A DNA stretch of 31,789 bases from an uncultured Enterorhabdus sp. (lineage in GTDB: Bacteria > Actinomycetota > Coriobacteriia > Coriobacteriales > Eggerthellaceae), in the NCBI GenBank assembly GCA_947645965.1, contig CANSES010000009.1:1-31789 (forward strand), in the 5' to 3' direction. This document shows positions 16,447 through 23,014 of the stretch, piece after piece. Numbering within the stretch: position 1 is the stretch's first letter; every line of letters starts with the position of its first letter. Below the pieces are notes generated by a model. It did no database searches, was not told the origin of the DNA, and saw nothing but the letters and a program-made list of their open reading frames with translations. The translations under genes were made by a program, and so were the position numbers.

Positions 16447-17318
16447 AGTCCGAGTTCCTCGAAGAGGGCCGTGCGCCGCGCATCGTCGGAGGCCGCCATG
16501 CGCAGGTCGTCAAGGCGCCCTTCGGCCAAAAGGCGTTCAATCAGGGAACTGTAGCGGGCCTCGGCCTCTTGAGCGCCCTCGGCACGACCCTCGGCGCGAC
16601 CCTCAGCAAGTCCCCGTTCTCGTCCCTCTTCCAATCCCTTTTTGCGGGCCAGGCGTTCCAAGATGCGGGCGCGACGGGCGTCGTTTTCCTCGATGGTGCT
16701 CACGCAGTAGAACACTTTGTCCACCCACTTCCGGTCGTTGTTTGCCTTGGCGACGATCTCGTCGATGCGCTGAACGAGCGAGCTTGCGCCGATGCTGCCA
16801 TTTTGCGTGTAGTGTAGCAGATCGCGCAAGACCCCATCAGGCAAAGTGTCCCAAGCCTGTGCATTCAGGGCAATCCAATGGGAATTACAGTCAATTGAGA
16901 GGTCGGGCACCTCCGAGCAGCATCGCTCCAGGGTGTAAATGGGCAGATTGAGATCGAAGGGGTCGTGGGAGCACAGGAACACGATAAAGCTCTCGCACAG
17001 CTCGTCGTAGTCTTTGCCCGGCGCGAGAGTGGCCATGTCGAGGGCGGCCTGGTAGTAGCGGAAACGACGGCCCAACAGGGGCTCGGGGGCACATTGCATC
17101 TCGATGTCGTAGACCCGGTTGCCCTCGCGGGCGTATACGTCCATGCGCACGCCGCGGCTCTCGACGGCTGGTTCCAACACCTGCTCGGCGTTCAGGTACT
17201 CGATGCGATCGACGTCGATACCGAGCACGCAGTGGATGAATTGGCGGCAGACCGATTCGTCCAGCATGACGCGTCCGAACATCCAGCGATTAGTGAAGGC
17301 GAGGCGGGGGCGGCTCAT
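16443..17318 (-). CDS. Rpn-family recombination-promoting nuclease / PD-(D/E)XK nuclease transposase-like protein
   Basis: A 291-residue protein of the Rpn/YhgA-like (PDDEXK transposase) family, whose studied members are DNA endonucleases that raise RecA-independent recombination. The nuclease core is near the N-terminus: VRMDVYAREGNRVYDIEMQ gives Asp60, Glu73 and Gln75, the family's D-x(n)-E-x-Q pattern. The start LAFTNRWMFGRVM is also typical. A charged region rich in Gly-Arg-Glu repeats (GRAEGRAEGAQEAEARY) lies at about 228-260, as in many members where this coiled segment changes length. ATG 17316-17318 follows AAAGGATC. The gene is transcribed away from the surface protein gene and sits upstream of the sigma factor, which it may be co-transcribed with. 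Family assignment is firm; the local role is unknown. Confidence 0.87.
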   Translation of the reverse strand: MSRPRLAFTNRWMFGRVMLDESVCRQFIHCVLGIDVDRIEYLNAEQVLEPAVESRGVRMDVYAREGNRVYDIEMQCAPEPLLGRRFRYYQAALDMATLAPGKDYDELCESFIVFLCSHDPFDLNLPIYTLERCCSEVPDLSIDCNSHWIALNAQAWDTLPDGVLRDLLHYTQNGSIGASSLVQRIDEIVAKANNDRKWVDKVFYCVSTIEENDARRARILERLARKKGLEEGRERGLAEGRAEGRAEGAQEAEARYSSLIERLLAEGRLDDLRMAASDDARRTALFEELGL

Positions 17319-17701
17319 GGGCGATCCTTTCGACGCGGCGGTTATGGTGGGAGCAGCGTATCAGGCGGCAACCGCGGTTTCGTCTCGGGAATCGCCGCCT
17401 GCGTGCCGTCGTGCGGTCGGGAAAAATTCGCCGGAAAGCCGTCCGCTTGTCGTAGCTGTGTCGGAGCGTGGCCGTCGGGTCATCGTGGGGGAGTCGCATC
17501 GAGCTTGCGCGGAAGCGTCTTCGCGGGTGTCAGAGGTTGCAGACGGTTCAGCGTCGGGGCGAATTGTGGTGAAGATGTGGGGGAACGGAATAATGACGGA
17601 AAGGGTGAACCGTTTCTTCCAGTTGGCGGATGTTTGATCTTGAATAGCTATCTTTTCACCCACACCTGGTAAATTGCGATAATGCGCGAGGAGGAAGCAT
17701 C
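17319..17701. promoter_or_regulatory. Divergent intergenic region between the Rpn-sigma genes and the surface protein gene
   Basis: These 383 bases hold no gene I can support; short open frames on both strands lack ribosome sites. Both promoters must lie here. A 7-bp inverted repeat, GGGTGAA (17603-17609) and TTCACCC (17655-17661), lies 45 bases apart. The second arm overlaps a weak -35-like TTTCAC placed 18 bases before GATAAT (17678-17683). That promoter would start inside or next to the GAGGAGG ribosome site, so it is uncertain. Confidence 0.45.
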
Positions 17702-18631
17702 ATGGGAAAACGCGAAGGGCTGCCTTGGGCAAGCCGGGAAAGGAAGCGAAGCACCCGCAATCTGCGTCCCGCGTCAGCCTTGCGACGCTCTTCTTTCCTC
17801 GGTCGACTTCTGCGCGCCTCGCTGGCGGTGATCTTGACTGCCGGCCTGCTTCCGTTGCTGCCGGTGGCACCTGTTGTGGAAGAAGCGGAGGCCTTGGCGG
17901 GCACGACGAATTACGAGGATGCGTTCAAGATAATCAATCGCCGTGGTACGCCAGGAGCCATCTCAGGAAACATATTGCGTGCCGCAAGCTATGTGAACGC
18001 AACTGACAGCGAAGTGGTGGGGGACTCTTACAGCTCGTCAGCTCTTCTTATCAGCAAGACAACGATGCCCCTGAGCATGACCTGGCGTGTGCGGGCTTCC
18101 GTGAGTTTCCGAAACTTCAGATTGCTAGCCAACTCCAGTGGCATGGGGGGAAATATGATGTTCGGCTTCACTGAGGGAAACAACGGGAGCTCTCTTAACG
18201 GGGTGATGCTGGCGCTGAACGCCAATGCCAACACGTCTGGTGGCTACACGGCCTATACGGCTCAGAGAAACATGGTCAACTCTAACGGGACAGACGTATC
18301 AGGGACAAGACAAAACATATCGTACTCTCCGATCTACGAGGTTACATTTGGCTATGATGCCGGAGCGGATAAGCTCACTATGGCCGGCGCAGGGTCAGAT
18401 CGGGAATACCCAGGCGTGAGGGCCGCCCTGGGAAACAAGGATTCGGCGTACATGGTTCTCATGGGAACCCTTAATGCCCATTATGCCACCTTAGGGAAAA
18501 AGCCCCTTGTCAACATGGAAACCTATGTCGAGTTCAAGGGAGTGGAGCTGCCGAACCTCAACCCCGCGATCCGCGAGGTGAAGCTGTACGACGCGGGGGG
18601 GGGAGGCTCCTGGGGCCGAACGACGTGGTGA
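17702..18631 (+). CDS. Surface protein, N-terminal part (signal peptide and lectin-like region), frame 1
   Basis: This 309-residue frame starts with ATG after GAGGAGG (17688-17694). A long Arg-rich N-region leads into a hydrophobic core at about 38-58 and a likely cleavage site after ALA near residue 66, so the product is exported. Residues about 67-290 form a beta-rich region with many Ser, Asn, Gly and Thr residues and motifs such as MMFGFTEGNNGSS and EVTFGYDAGADKLTM; the spacing recalls bacterial L-type lectin-like domains, but this is a weak match. Base composition from about 17900 to 18540 is clearly lower in GC than the part that follows. In the given sequence the frame ends at 18631, 12 residues past the nine-G tract, so a truncated protein without an anchor would be secreted. 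Confidence 0.75.
   Translation: MGKREGLPWASRERKRSTRNLRPASALRRSSFLGRLLRASLAVILTAGLLPLLPVAPVVEEAEALAGTTNYEDAFKIINRRGTPGAISGNILRAASYVNATDSEVVGDSYSSSALLISKTTMPLSMTWRVRASVSFRNFRLLANSSGMGGNMMFGFTEGNNGSSLNGVMLALNANANTSGGYTAYTAQRNMVNSNGTDVSGTRQNISYSPIYEVTFGYDAGADKLTMAGAGSDREYPGVRAALGNKDSAYMVLMGTLNAHYATLGKKPLVNMETYVEFKGVELPNLNPAIREVKLYDAGGGGSWGRTTW
18595..18603 (+). repeat. Nine-G homopolymer tract at the first frame break
   Basis: It is the longest single-base run I noticed in the window. It lies in a coding region where the sequence reads Asp-Ala-Gly-Gly-Gly in frame 1. One added G, or two lost, continues into RLLGPNDVVNSGDKVRVVC of the next frame. Such tracts are typical slippage sites in contingency genes. 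Confidence 0.85.
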
Positions 18632-20325
18632 ACTCCGGCGACAAGGTGCGCGTGGTGTGCCGCGTGTACAACAACAGCGGTTCGAAGGGCGAGGCGTACC
18701 CCACGACCCTCAAGCTGGTGGGCAGCATGACGAGCGGGTTCACCCCGTTCGCGGACTCTGGCCATCAGACGAGGGTGATGACGGGGACCGGGGCGGTGGT
18801 GTCCGCGTCGAGCCAGAAGATGGACGGCGCGACGGGCGTGTCCTTCACCCTGTCCGGAACCAACAACGTGAGCGACAGGACCACCGACACCGTCGTCGAG
18901 TACTGGGGCACCATCAGCGGCAGTGCGGGATCGGCGGTGACGGTCGGGCACCAGGCGACGGAGAACACCTTCGGCCTTTCGTCGAGCGCCGTGAAGACGA
19001 CCCTCCTCAACGAGCGGCCCTTGAAGCCCGGCGACGGCTCGGGCTCGGGCGTGGCGGGCACCGACTACCACTACACGCGGCTGCCGGCCCCGAACGCCAA
19101 CGGGTGGAACAACTCGCCGGTCACGGTGACGTTCTACCCCGGCGAGTTCGACCAGATGACGCTCACCCCCTCGGAGGGCGCGGCCAAGGTGCTCACGGGG
19201 GCCGACCCGGCCTGGACGCGGTCGGAGGACACGGCGGGTATCTCGCTGTCGAGCCAGGCCAAGGACACGGACACGGGCGCCGTCTCCACCCAGCGGGCCG
19301 GGCTGGTCAAGATCGACACCTCGGCCCCGCGCATCGAGAAGGACGCGGCCCTGGAGGCCTATACGCTCACCGACGTGTCCGCCGACCCGTCGAAGGCCAC
19401 GTCGGGCATCTGGCGGCTGCACCGCACCGACTCCTCGGGCGCGGTGGCGGCGGGCGCGCGGGCCGGGGTCTACCAGCCGTTCGACCTGACGAACGGCGAC
19501 GGGAAACCCACCCAGGCCGTGGGCAACCTGCCCAACGGCTGGTACGTGGCCGAGGACGCCGCCGGCAACCTCTCGGCGCCGCTGAAGGTGTCCGGGACCG
19601 AGCCGCCGAGCGTCGACCGCCCTGCGGGCAGCGTCGTGGATCCCGGCGATCCCGGCTACACCGCGCCCGTGGGGCCCGAGCTGGGCCCGGGGTCCGACCC
19701 CGTGCCCGACCCCACCGTCACCGAGGACGCCGAGGGGCTGAGGCACGCCGTCATCGAGGAGACGATCTCCCAGATGATCGACCCGGCTGCGCCTCCCTTC
19801 GGCGGCCTGCTGGGGCCGGACGAGGCGACCGCCATGATGGACTACCGCTACGCGGACTCCTCCGCGGCGGCGCCCACCGCCAAGGTGGACGCGCTGCTGG
19901 ACGCCGACGGCAACCCCCTGGCCTCCTTCGACACCAAGGTGCCCGGCGAGTGCCTCATCCGCCGGGTGATCACCGACACCCAGGGCAACACCACCACGAT
20001 CCTGCTGCATTACCAGACCACCCGCGACAACTGCCCGCCGGTGCGCCCGCTGCAGCCGAGCGACCCGGCCGACTCCGACAGTCCCCAGGTGCCGGGCGAC
20101 CCGCTGGTGCCCACGGGCCCCGTGGCCACGCGCCCCGACGGCACCCAGCACGTCGAGGTGGCCTGTGACGTGACCGAGGCCGTCACCCACGGCACCATGG
20201 ACGCCGCAGATGCCGAAGCCCTCTTCAAGCGCCACTTTGCCGCTACCGACGTCGACGGGGGCGACGGCGTCACCCTCACGGTGCAGTCGATGAAAAACGC
20301 AGTGGGGGGGTATCTCCTCCATTGA
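18625..20325 (+). CDS. Surface protein, middle part, frame 2
   Basis: The frame is meaningful from 18604 (just after the G tract) and ends at TGA 20323-20325 shortly after the second tract. It gives about 573 residues with no signal peptide or anchor. GTG codons at 18622 and 18625 could be starts, but there is no ribosome site, so it is best read as the middle of one protein. The first 200 residues resemble secreted beta-sandwich modules (DKVRVVCRVYNNSG). A segment ending in YVAEDAAGNLSAPLKVSGT is an Ig-like module of the 'D-x-AGN' type. Pro-rich linkers of Asp, Pro and Gly separate modules. The first repeat of the four-repeat array begins near 19715 and the second, near 20131, is cut by the seven-G tract. 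Confidence 0.72.
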   Translation: MVNSGDKVRVVCRVYNNSGSKGEAYPTTLKLVGSMTSGFTPFADSGHQTRVMTGTGAVVSASSQKMDGATGVSFTLSGTNNVSDRTTDTVVEYWGTISGSAGSAVTVGHQATENTFGLSSSAVKTTLLNERPLKPGDGSGSGVAGTDYHYTRLPAPNANGWNNSPVTVTFYPGEFDQMTLTPSEGAAKVLTGADPAWTRSEDTAGISLSSQAKDTDTGAVSTQRAGLVKIDTSAPRIEKDAALEAYTLTDVSADPSKATSGIWRLHRTDSSGAVAAGARAGVYQPFDLTNGDGKPTQAVGNLPNGWYVAEDAAGNLSAPLKVSGTEPPSVDRPAGSVVDPGDPGYTAPVGPELGPGSDPVPDPTVTEDAEGLRHAVIEETISQMIDPAAPPFGGLLGPDEATAMMDYRYADSSAAAPTAKVDALLDADGNPLASFDTKVPGECLIRRVITDTQGNTTTILLHYQTTRDNCPPVRPLQPSDPADSDSPQVPGDPLVPTGPVATRPDGTQHVEVACDVTEAVTHGTMDAADAEALFKRHFAATDVDGGDGVTLTVQSMKNAVGGYLLH

Positions 20326-21300
20326 CACCTCGCGGGCGGCCGACTACCTCATCACCTACCTGGTGCGCGACGCGACTGGCAATACGACAACTGTGCGCCT
20401 GACCTATCACCTGGTGTCGTCCCACGTGCCCGGCGTGGTGGTGACGCCTGATCCCGGCACCGACCCGAACCCGCGGCCTGGCGACGACCCGCTGAATCCC
20501 AAGCCGCGGCCCGTCGATCCGCCATACCCGCCTCGGGTGGATCCCGACGGCACCCAGCACGCGGTGATCGACGATGAGATGCGCGTGAAGGTGAAGGAGG
20601 GCGCCCAGCTGACCTTGGCCGACGCTCGCAGTCTGATGGAACGCCGCTACGCCTTCACGCCCGAGGGTGGCGGTGCGGTGACCGAGCTGAAACTGGCCCT
20701 GGCCGGCGGCGCGGGCAACTCAGTCTCCGCCATCGACCTGGGCCGTCCTGGAGCGTGGCGCATCACCTATAAGGTGGCCGACGCCAGCGGCAACACCATT
20801 ACGGTGAACCTGCGCTACGTGGTGGCGACTGACGCGCCTACGGTGACGCCCACGCCCGACCCCGAGCGCCCGGGCGTGGGTCCCGGCGGCCAACCGCTGC
20901 CGCCAGGCGAGACGAACGTTGATCCCGAGACGGGCCTGACCCACACGGTGGTGACCGATCATGTGGTGACCCGCACGTCCGACTTGCTGCTGACGCCCGA
21001 GGCCATGGCCGAATTCATCGGCGCGCGCTACGATCTTGCCCCGGGTTCGTCGGGCGGCGGTACCGCCCCGTTGAGCGTTGTCCTCACGGCGGCGAGCGCT
21101 CGCGCTCAGGCGTCGACTGCGGCTTCTTCGGATATCGTGGCCGGCGAGGTGCGTCTTTTCAACGCCGCGGGCGCGCCTGCGCTGGTCATCGACTGTTCGG
21201 CGCCCGGCGTGTGGTACGCCGAGCAGGTGTTTTCCGACTCCTTTGGCGACACCACCACGCTGAAGCTCACCTACGAGCTGCGCGAGGGCGACGTCCAGGG
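19715..21300 (+). repeat. Four tandem Ig-like protein repeats, about 400 bases each
   Basis: Units begin near 19715, 20131, 20540 and 20923. Each starts with a line such as PDGTQHAVIDDEM, PDGTQHVEVACDV or PETGLTHTVVTDHV and has a middle 'A-x-x-L-M-E-x-R-Y' motif (DARSLMERRYAF, EAMAEFIGARYDL). Each ends in a beta strand pair with 'D-x-x-GNTTT' (DATGNTTTVRLTY, DASGNTITVNLRY, DSFGDTTTLKLTY), followed by a Pro/Asp-rich linker. The second and third units share the exact DNA string CCCGACGGCACCCAGCACG. Confidence 0.78.
20304..20310 (+). repeat. Seven-G homopolymer tract at the second frame break
   Basis: The tract lies inside the second Ig-like repeat. In the present sequence frame 2 reads VGGYLLH and stops. 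With six G the protein would continue as VGGISSIDTSRAADYLI, matching the equivalent place in the third repeat (NSVSAIDLGRPGAWRI). Confidence 0.85.
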
Positions 21301-21607
21301 CGGCATCTCCGACGACGGCAATGGCGGCTCCAATGGCGGCACCGGCAACGTGTCCGTGAGTGAGGCCGGGCCGCTGACCGGCGACGGCTCTGGTTTGGGA
21401 CGCAGCCGGTGGGCATCGGCCATTCATCAGTTGCCCCAGACGGGCGGCATTCTGGGCCCCTGCCCGCTGCACATCATGTTCGTGCTGATCATGGTACTGT
21501 CGGGCGCCTACACCCTGATGCGCCTGCGCCAGGAATCGTCGGGGCGCGAGGAGCGCCGCCGTCGCGATGCCGAATGGAAGGAGTTTCGCCGTGAAGCTGT
21601 CCGATAA
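20363..21607 (+). CDS. Surface protein, C-terminal part with LPQTG sorting signal, frame 3
   Basis: A 414-residue frame; family-like sequence actually begins at 20312 (ISSIDTSRAADYLITYLV), and the GTG at 20363 is only the first possible start codon, with no ribosome site. It holds the end of repeat two, all of repeats three and four, a short Gly/Asn/Ser stretch, and then a sortase signal: LPQTG (21431-21445), a hydrophobic span (about 21465-21515, HIMFVLIMVLSGAYTLM) and a tail rich in Arg and Glu (RLRQESSGREERRRRD). Sortase would join it to the cell wall after cutting between Thr and Gly. No sortase gene is in the window. The stop overlaps the next small gene by 17 bases. Confidence 0.78.
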   Translation: MRDATGNTTTVRLTYHLVSSHVPGVVVTPDPGTDPNPRPGDDPLNPKPRPVDPPYPPRVDPDGTQHAVIDDEMRVKVKEGAQLTLADARSLMERRYAFTPEGGGAVTELKLALAGGAGNSVSAIDLGRPGAWRITYKVADASGNTITVNLRYVVATDAPTVTPTPDPERPGVGPGGQPLPPGETNVDPETGLTHTVVTDHVVTRTSDLLLTPEAMAEFIGARYDLAPGSSGGGTAPLSVVLTAASARAQASTAASSDIVAGEVRLFNAAGAPALVIDCSAPGVWYAEQVFSDSFGDTTTLKLTYELREGDVQGGISDDGNGGSNGGTGNVSVSEAGPLTGDGSGLGRSRWASAIHQLPQTGGILGPCPLHIMFVLIMVLSGAYTLMRLRQESSGREERRRRDAEWKEFRREAVR

Positions 21608-21782
21608 GCTGCTCTACGCCCTGTTCGTGCTGGCCGCCGTTGCCCTCGGCGCCCTTCGCTTCTGCTCGGCCGACTGGCTCTGGGCCATCGCGACCGTAGC
21701 CGTTGTGCTCGCCTGCGCCTTCCTCTTGCATCACCGCTGCCAGAAGGGCGCTCCCGATGCGCCAGAAAGGGAAAGACCGTAG
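21591..21782 (+). CDS. 63-aa two-span membrane protein coupled to the surface protein gene
   Basis: I choose GTG 21591 because AAGGAG (21578-21583) is at the right distance. The upstream ATG 21567 would add eight residues and lacks such a site. The product has two hydrophobic segments (LLYALFVLAAVALGALRF and WLWAIATVAVVLACAFLL) and a short polar tail. It overlaps the last codons of the LPQTG gene by 17 bases in another frame, suggesting translational coupling. I recognise no family; a role in display or turnover of the surface protein is only a guess. The TAG stop (21780-21782) lies in the arm of a REP-like palindrome. Confidence 0.7.
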   Translation: MKLSDKLLYALFVLAAVALGALRFCSADWLWAIATVAVVLACAFLLHHRCQKGAPDAPERERP

Positions 21783-21802
21783 GGGCGGCCTTCAGGCCGC
21801 CC
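21779..21802 (+). repeat. REP-like palindrome at the end of the surface protein operon
   Basis: GTAGGGGCGGCC, TTCA and GGCCGCCC form a copy with GGCC arms. It supplies the TAG stop of the 63-aa gene and lies between two convergent genes (murB ends at 21829). Confidence 0.8.
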
Positions 21803-21828
21803 GGGGTCGGGTGGGCCGTGGGTTGCTG

Positions 21829-22863
21829 CTACTGCCAGAGGCGGACTTCGGGGGTGAGGGCCACGCCGCTGGCTTCTTGTACGCGGTGCTGCACTTCGGC
21901 GATGAGGGCCAGCACGTCGGCGGCGGTGGCGCTGCCGGTGTTGACGACGAAGCCGGCATGCTTGGTGGACACCTGGGCGCCCCCGACGCACAGGCCCTGG
22001 CAACCGGCGTCCTGGATGAGCTTGCCGGCGAAGTAACCCTCGGGACGCTTGAAGGTGGATCCGGCCGAGGGCATCTCCAGGGGCTGCTTCTCGGCACGGC
22101 GCTGGGCGAGATCGTCCATGCGCGCGCGGATGGCGGCGGGGGAGTCGAGTCGCAGCTGGAGCATGGCGCTCAGCACCACCCAGCCCTCGTGCATCATGCG
22201 GCTCGTGCGATAGCCCCACGCCGCTTCGCTCGCGGGAATATCCGCGACCACCAGGCTTTCCCCATCTTCTTCTCCATGGGCGGCGTTGGCCGCGCGGCCT
22301 GTCTCCGTGATTTCGGTATCAGTTTCAAGATGCTCGGCATGCTCGGCCGCGCCCATCCCCAAGGCTGCGGCTGCGCGCGCCGGCATAAGGCAGCGGACGC
22401 TGACGGCTACATCGGAGAACTGGCCCTCGTAGGCGCCGGCGTTCATGATGGCGGCACCCCCGATGGTGCCGGGGATGCCGCTGGCGAACTCGTATCCGGC
22501 CAAGCCCGCCTTCCAGGCAGCCTCGGCTACGGCAGCGTTGGCGGCGCCGGCGCCGGCGCGCACCAGGCCGCCGGGCAGCACGTCCACGGTGGCGAAGTTG
22601 TCGGCGAATTGCAGGGTCACGCCGGGCAGTCCCTCGTCGGGCGCCAGCACGTTCGAGCCCGCGCCCAGGATGCGCAGGGGCACTCCGGCCTGGCGGCAGG
22701 CGGCGCAGACCGCGGCCACCTCGTCTTCGGTGCGGGGCCGCACGAGCCATTGAGCCGGCCCTCCGATGCGAAACGTCGTGTGCGCCGCCAGCGGCTCGTC
22801 GGCGAGCAGGTTTTCCGCGCCCACGATGGTGCGGATAGAATCGGAGAAGGTGGCGTCGGCCAT
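21829..22863 (-). CDS. murB: UDP-N-acetylenolpyruvoylglucosamine reductase
   Basis: A 344-residue flavoenzyme that reduces UDP-GlcNAc-enolpyruvate with NADPH to UDP-MurNAc in peptidoglycan synthesis. ATG 22861-22863 follows AAAGGA; a longer in-frame ORF start lacks a site. FAD-binding stretches are TTFRIGGPAQWLV (29-41), LGAGSNVL (66-73) and EFASGIPGTIGGAAIMNAGA (125-144). WGYRTSR (216-222) holds the conserved Tyr/Arg. GSTFKRP gives the catalytic Ser269, and LTPEVRLW gives Glu339. The layout is the short Gram-positive (type II) form, except for an extra acidic insert at about 161-205 (AEHLETDTEITE) that is absent from most MurB proteins. The enzyme would act in the cytoplasm. Divergent from the potassium transport operon. 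Confidence 0.93.
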   Translation of the reverse strand: MADATFSDSIRTIVGAENLLADEPLAAHTTFRIGGPAQWLVRPRTEDEVAAVCAACRQAGVPLRILGAGSNVLAPDEGLPGVTLQFADNFATVDVLPGGLVRAGAGAANAAVAEAAWKAGLAGYEFASGIPGTIGGAAIMNAGAYEGQFSDVAVSVRCLMPARAAAALGMGAAEHAEHLETDTEITETGRAANAAHGEEDGESLVVADIPASEAAWGYRTSRMMHEGWVVLSAMLQLRLDSPAAIRARMDDLAQRRAEKQPLEMPSAGSTFKRPEGYFAGKLIQDAGCQGLCVGGAQVSTKHAGFVVNTGSATAADVLALIAEVQHRVQEASGVALTPEVRLWQ

Positions 22864-22932
22864 GGGGTTCCTTTCGTGCGGTTGACGGGCGCGGGGCCGT
22901 GGTGCCCGCTTGTCATACCAGGTGGGTAACTG

Positions 22933-22961
22933 TTGGTGACCCGCACTGCTCATTGTACTAG
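22933..22961 (+). promoter_or_regulatory. Candidate promoter of the trkH-rsgA operon
   Basis: TTGGTG (22933-22938) and TACTAG (22956-22961) are 17 bases apart; the latter continues as AAT, so a TAGAAT with a 20-base spacer is the alternative. The start would lie about 45 bases before the 43-codon gene. Confidence 0.4.
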
Positions 22962-23014
22962 AATACGCCCATGACGAAATCGCCTACATATCATTGTCGA
23001 CGGGGACGCTAGCC

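Larger units (their letters stand above)
17702..21607 (+). pseudogene. LPXTG-anchored surface protein gene, frame broken by two G tracts (whole locus)
   Basis: Three consecutive open frames form one gene of 1302 codons. It has a signal peptide at the start, an N-terminal lectin-like or beta-rich region, a long middle region with four Ig-like repeats, and an LPQTG sorting signal, membrane span and basic tail at the end. The first frame shifts at a run of nine G (18595-18603); ten or seven G would join it to the second. The second shifts at a run of seven G (20304-20310); six or nine would join it to the third. First and third parts are in the same frame, so one gain and one loss restore the protein. 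Only these two sites interrupt it; I see no other disabling changes. Phase variation by slippage, recent decay and homopolymer sequencing error are all possible; the part lists are given separately. Confidence 0.8.

Noticed and set aside
17361..17663. 100-codon minus-strand frame in the gap before the surface protein gene
   Set aside because: GTG start without ribosome site, uneven composition and overlap with the expected promoter region.
18595..18603. Programmed ribosomal frameshifting as the explanation of the G tract
   Set aside because: No slippery heptamer with downstream pseudoknot was recognised, and the second tract needs a shift of opposite sign. Slippage of DNA or a sequencing error is simpler.
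18523..20328. 601-codon minus-strand frame opposite the middle of the surface protein
   Set aside because: Antisense shadow: low-complexity Arg/Gly/His/Val composition, no ribosome site. The plus frame gives recognisable surface modules.
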